DNA of 64,000 nt from Romboutsia maritimum (lineage in GTDB: Bacteria; Bacillota; Clostridia; Peptostreptococcales; Peptostreptococcaceae), in the NCBI RefSeq assembly GCF_002251085.2, contig NZ_NOJZ02000004.1, forward strand, positions 85,963 to 149,962. Direction: 5' to 3'. Of the stretch, positions 60,836-64,000 are shown in pieces. Below the pieces are notes generated by a model. The model made no database searches and was not told where the DNA came from. It saw only the letters and a program-made list of their open reading frames with translations. Both the position numbers and the translations under genes were made by a program. Each line of letters starts with the position of its first letter. The stretch's first letter is position 1.

Positions 60836-62170
60836 ATGAAGAAAATAAATGAAAAATCAAAATATATTATAAAATTAAAGTTATTAATATTATCAATAGT
60901 GATTAGTGTATTTGTCGTAAGTAATAATGGATTGACTTATGCTTGGGATAATTCGGAGTGGAAAATATGGTGTGATAAATGGGAACATTTCAAAGATGAT
61001 AAAACAAATTTATGTATTACACCAGGGAAAAATGAAACAGAACTAAATTTTGCATGGTATTCAAATTTAAATGAAAGAAATCCCAAAGTAAAATTTAGCA
61101 AAAACAAAAATATGTCTAATTGTAAAGAATTTATAGGTGTTTCTATAAATGCTATTAATGGATACAATTCAAATAAGGTAACAATAACTGGGTTAGAAGA
61201 AAATGAAACATATTATTATAGTTATGGAAATGATAATATATTTGGCAGTCCTATAAAATACAAAACAAAAAAGATATATAACTTCAGTATATTCCTAGTA
61301 GGAGACCCTCAAATAGGAGCTTCAAAAAGTAAATATAAAGAAAATCAAGCACAAGTAAATGCAGTTAAAAATGACAGCTTTAATTGGAATAATACACTTA
61401 AAAAAGCATTAGAATTAAATCCTAATTCTAGCTTTATGATATCTGTAGGAGACCAAATACAATCAGGAAGTACAAGTAATATAAATATAAACAATATGCA
61501 AAATGAAATTGAATATACTGGATTTTTATGTCCTAAATATCTAAAACAGTTACCTATTGCAACTACTATTGGAAATCATGATAACTGTAGTTCTAATTAT
61601 TCATTTCATTTTAATAATCCTAATACGTGTAAATTAGGATTAACAATTTCAGGAGGCGATTATTATTTTACTTACGGAAATAGTTTATTTATTATGTTAA
61701 ATACGAATAATAATAATGTAAAAGAACATGATTTAGTTATAAAAAAAGCTATTAAAGAAAATATAGATAAAAAATGGAGAGTAGTTACAATGCACCATGA
61801 TATTTATGGTTCGGGAGAACATTCAAATGATTCATATATATTAAATTTAAGAAAAAATCTAGTACCTATTTTTGAAAAAAATAAAATTGATGTAGTTCTA
61901 ACTGGTCATGATCATACTTATGCAAGAAGTAAAAGATTAACATCTGGAAAAGTTGATGAAAATGGTATTTTGTATATAACATGTAATTCATCATCAGGAA
62001 GTAAGTATTATAAAAATTGTGAAAATAAGCAGTATTATGTTGAAAATAGATGGCAAAAAAATGTTCCTACTTTCTCAATTATAGATATTGATAATAAAAA
62101 TTTTACAATTAATACCTATAGAACTGATACTATGAAAAAAATCGATAAAACTTGTATTATTGTTAAATAA
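60836..62170 (+). CDS. Secreted purple-acid-phosphatase-like metallophosphoesterase
   Basis: A 444-aa secreted protein with an N-terminal hydrophobic signal (about 13-32), an N-terminal Fn3-like domain (about 40-135, ending ITGLEENETYYYSYG) and a metallophosphatase domain: GDPQIGAS (near 153), SVGDQIQSG (near 204), TIGNHDN (near 245), MHHDIYG (near 318) and TGHDHTYARS (near 358). These are the five metal-ligand blocks of purple acid phosphatases. I start at the ATG at 60836, since GAGGTG is upstream and a longer frame begins inside it. Substrate unknown; no lipobox. Confidence 0.88.
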   Translation: MKKINEKSKYIIKLKLLILSIVISVFVVSNNGLTYAWDNSEWKIWCDKWEHFKDDKTNLCITPGKNETELNFAWYSNLNERNPKVKFSKNKNMSNCKEFIGVSINAINGYNSNKVTITGLEENETYYYSYGNDNIFGSPIKYKTKKIYNFSIFLVGDPQIGASKSKYKENQAQVNAVKNDSFNWNNTLKKALELNPNSSFMISVGDQIQSGSTSNININNMQNEIEYTGFLCPKYLKQLPIATTIGNHDNCSSNYSFHFNNPNTCKLGLTISGGDYYFTYGNSLFIMLNTNNNNVKEHDLVIKKAIKENIDKKWRVVTMHHDIYGSGEHSNDSYILNLRKNLVPIFEKNKIDVVLTGHDHTYARSKRLTSGKVDENGILYITCNSSSGSKYYKNCENKQYYVENRWQKNVPTFSIIDIDNKNFTINTYRTDTMKKIDKTCIIVK

Positions 62171-62309
62171 AAATATCTTGCAAATAAATTAATACTTGAC
62201 AATATGTAAATATAGTACTAACATTTATGTTAAATACTTTGAAAGGTCTGTAATTATAACACTTCTTAGATTAAAAGTCAATGTATTTAAGGGGAAAGGG
62301 GATGAAATT

Positions 62310-62729
62310 ATGTTAAATATTATTTCAAACTGCATAAATAACTCATTAATTGAAACTCATATGAAGGAAATATTAAAAATTAATCATAGCTCTAGAAAGT
62401 ATGGTTTAACTTTAAGTGAAGAAAATGTAAAGGAAATAATAGATTATAGAAATAATGTTCTTAAAAATCAGGGAAAAGTAGAGATGGATATTAAACCTAT
62501 AAAGCAATTGATTAAAAATATATACACTTCTCCATTTACAAATAAAGAGTATTACTTAGATACTATTAATCATATTCAAGAGGTATTTTATTATCTTAAA
62601 TATGAATCTCAAAGTAAAATAAGTGATATTGAAATAATAGAAAAAATAAATGATTTTTATAATAGTTCTTCTGGAGATATAAGAACAATTAAGAATATGT
62701 CTCAAAAATTTATGTGTGATATTAATTAA
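62310..62729 (+). CDS. DUF6323-like protein
   Basis: A 139-aa helical cytoplasmic protein. The segment KYGLTLSEENVKEIIDYRNNVLKNQGKVEM (given in part) and IQEVFYYLKYESQSKISDIEII match, from memory, a clostridial family called DUF6323, which often lies beside a DUF6179 partner; no such partner is adjacent here. I start at the ATG at 62310 because AAAGGGG lies 10 bp upstream; an upstream frame extension lacks a ribosome site. Function unknown. Confidence 0.65.
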   Translation: MLNIISNCINNSLIETHMKEILKINHSSRKYGLTLSEENVKEIIDYRNNVLKNQGKVEMDIKPIKQLIKNIYTSPFTNKEYYLDTINHIQEVFYYLKYESQSKISDIEIIEKINDFYNSSSGDIRTIKNMSQKFMCDIN

Positions 62730-62761
62730 AAGTCTATATGATATATAGACTTTTAATTAAT
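62722..62761. terminator. Bidirectional terminator
   Basis: A nearly perfect palindrome: TTAATTAAAAGTCTATAT pairs with ATATAGACTTTTAATTAA. It serves the DUF6323-like gene and the convergent SDR gene, and overlaps both coding ends. Confidence 0.85.
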
Positions 62762-63515
62762 AAATAACCATGCCTCCATTAGGACTAATTACTTGACCAG
62801 TAATGAAATCTGAATTTGATGAAGCCAGATAAAGTGCACAATGAGCAATATCATTAGGATTACCTAATCTCATTAGAGGAGTTTCCTCTCTTAATGATTC
62901 TAAAATATCTTCATCAATATTATTAAGCATATCTGTTTGAATAACACCTGGAGCTATGCAATTTACTTGAATATTAGAAGGACCAAGTTCTTTTGAAAGT
63001 GCTTTCGTCATACCTATTATCGCAGCTTTAGATGTTGAATAATGAACTTCGCAAGAACCACCTACAACACCCCAGATAGATGATATATTAATAATTTTAC
63101 CACTTTTTTGTTCTATCATATATTGAAGAGATTTTTGTGTGCAAAAGAAAACACTATTTAAGTTAATATCCATCATTTCCTTCCAATCATCATCAGATAT
63201 ATCTGTAAATAATTTATTTTTACTTATACCTGCATTATTAATAAGCACATCAATACGTTCAAATTCTCCTATACAAAAATTTATCATAGAATTTACTTGT
63301 ATTCTATTAGATACATCAGCCTTAAATAATCTTACAGATAATCCTTTATTCTTTAAAGTATTATATAAATCTATAGCCTCATTCTCAGACTTATTATAAT
63401 TTATAATAGTATTATATCCATTTTCTGCAAAAAGAGTAGCGATTGCTCTACCAATACCTCTAGATGCCCCTGTAACTAATACTGACGTATAAACTCTATA
63501 ATCTTTTATAAACAC
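62757..63515 (-). CDS. SDR-family oxidoreductase (FabG-like)
   Basis: A 252-aa short-chain dehydrogenase/reductase, close to 3-oxoacyl-ACP reductases. Features are the NAD(P) motif TGASRGIGRAIA (near residue 15), NNAG (near 91), the catalytic Ser in INISSIWG (near 140), YSTSK (Tyr and Lys, near 155-159) and IAPGVIQTDM. The start is unclear: GTG at 63515 has no ribosome site, whereas AAAGGAAG with an ATG at 63529 opens a frame of only seven codons in another reading frame. A possible ACG start (63488) would leave the family's normal N-terminus. A frameshift near the start is possible. Confidence 0.8.
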   Translation of the reverse strand: MFIKDYRVYTSVLVTGASRGIGRAIATLFAENGYNTIINYNKSENEAIDLYNTLKNKGLSVRLFKADVSNRIQVNSMINFCIGEFERIDVLINNAGISKNKLFTDISDDDWKEMMDINLNSVFFCTQKSLQYMIEQKSGKIINISSIWGVVGGSCEVHYSTSKAAIIGMTKALSKELGPSNIQVNCIAPGVIQTDMLNNIDEDILESLREETPLMRLGNPNDIAHCALYLASSNSDFITGQVISPNGGMVIY

Positions 63516-63566
63516 TTTATAAATTTCATAGATTTACTTCCTTTTTCAACATATCCGATTTTAAAA

Positions 63567-63830
63567 GTTATAAATAACAATCTACTTTCGTTTGATATAA
63601 TACTCCAAAGGCTTTAATTCGACCTCGTCAATGTCTACATATTAACATAATCTTTTTAGTTGATTTTCTATGCTAATTTATTATATTTGCTTGGTTTTTG
63701 CTATTTCGACTTCCTCAGACACCACATAAGATTCTACTCTTAGTCATCACTTTCGCAATTTTTGGTTTCATTCTTTGGCAAGTATGACATTAGATACATT
63801 GACGGTTAGTCAATAACTAAGTCTTAAATC
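63567..63830 (-). ncRNA. Candidate structured noncoding RNA
   Basis: On the minus strand a multibranched RNA can form. CGTCAATGT and ACATTGACG (plus strand 63796-63804 and 63626-63634) pair over 9 bp across 160 nt. Outside that, UUUAA-GACUU (from 63830 down to about 63819) pairs with AGGUC-gaa-UUAAA (63625 to 63613). Inner hairpins include UAAGA/UCUUA and UUAGCAUA/UAUGUUAA. A TAAAAT box (63837-63832, minus strand) sits just before the expected 5' end, and a weak GTTAT/ATAAC hairpin with Ts ends it. There is no ORF. The size and shape recall the clostridial raiA-motif RNA, but I cannot confirm the class. Confidence 0.55.
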
Positions 63831-63940
63831 TATTTTACCACAAATATATTTGCAAAATATCTGTAAACATTTAACTTTTATTTTTTTATAGAGTTTATAC
63901 TTTTTTACCATATAACGCTACTTATATGACGCTATTTCTC

Positions 63941-64000
63941 TCACAATAATAGCCACTCTCTTTCAAGACGTGCAAAGACTATTTCTTCACCTTCACCATT
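63941..64000 (-). CDS. Partial protein-coding gene (C-terminus)
   Basis: The minus strand at the right edge has an open frame of 19 codons up to TGA at 63943-63941, reading NGEGEEIVFARLEREWLLL. The rest lies outside the window. It reads like a protein end rather than noise, but the family is unknown. Confidence 0.35.
   Translation of the reverse strand, partial: NGEGEEIVFARLEREWLLL

Noticed and set aside
1..64000. CRISPR arrays, tRNA or rRNA genes, insertion sequences, integrases or phage genes
   Set aside because: No regularly spaced repeats, tRNA cloverleaf, rRNA sequence, transposase or integrase motif was recognised; relics seen are of ordinary genes.

Overview
The window is low-GC DNA whose gene content and layout point to a spore-former-type Firmicute of the Clostridia, most likely Peptostreptococcaceae (relatives of Clostridioides, Paraclostridium, Romboutsia). 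Supporting this are the dltD-first dlt operon, an [FeFe]-hydrogenase maturase (HydG), a four-subunit 2-oxoacid:ferredoxin oxidoreductase, PepV, Ctc/L25, MurJ and heavy ATA/TTA/AAA codon use. This is an inference from genes and composition; no rRNA or tRNA gene was seen. I also saw no insertion sequence, integrase, prophage block or CRISPR array.

Layout. 0-5 kb: a lipoprotein cyclophilin, then the D-alanylation operon dltD-dltX-dltA-dltB-dltC, with a 38-codon dltX overlapping dltD. 5-10.4 kb: an esterase-like protein that appears to have lost its catalytic Ser and His; a structured leader with an intrinsic terminator in front of a TM1266-type regulator and hydG; a B3/B4-domain protein; a YnbB-like PLP enzyme. 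10.7-17.5 kb: pepV, an unknown protein, a SIR2-domain protein, two unknown proteins, a PreT/GltD-like flavoprotein and a cold-shock gene. 17.5-20.2 kb: an orphan ABC substrate-binding lipoprotein whose promoter and 5' end are duplicated about 760 bp away as a broken copy, a small protein and a DUF975-type membrane protein. 20.2-23.5 kb: a YtrA-like GntR regulator with an ABC ATPase, a permease and an anchored extracellular protein, preceded by two tandem operators. 23.6-28.8 kb: rluB-like and mnmM-like RNA-modification genes, a large hairpin, korDABC and an RpiR regulator. 28.8-36 kb: accessory and decaying DNA (a cyclic-nucleotide phosphodiesterase relic, YwqG-like protein, Xre regulator plus membrane partner, MazG-like protein, a PLD-helicase fusion, HIT protein, lipoprotein and lipoprotein relic). 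36-42 kb: a BI-1-family membrane protein, a second PLD-helicase, a PC4/YdbC-like protein and a second cyclophilin. 42-49 kb: cold-shock protein, MurJ, ferritin-like protein, a lipoprotein hydrolase, a CsoR/P1B-ATPase pair and Ctc. 49-64 kb: an orphan PAS kinase, an orphan OmpR-type response regulator, DUF1275 protein, TldD/TldE, a membrane HELGH metalloprotease pair, CDF transporter, phosphatase, SDR, and a structured RNA candidate at the right edge.

Linked functions: the dlt genes put D-alanine on teichoic acids; HydG and the ferredoxin oxidoreductase belong to ferredoxin/hydrogen metabolism; CsoR and the P1B ATPase form a metal-efflux unit; TldD/E act as one protease. The best novelty candidates are the hydG-operon leader RNA (6282-6424), the structured RNA candidate near 63.6-63.8 kb, the pair of PLD-SF2 helicases with strand-skewed composition (31.5-40.2 kb), the probable ATT start of korA, and a family of hairpins sharing a TTATCTT stem.
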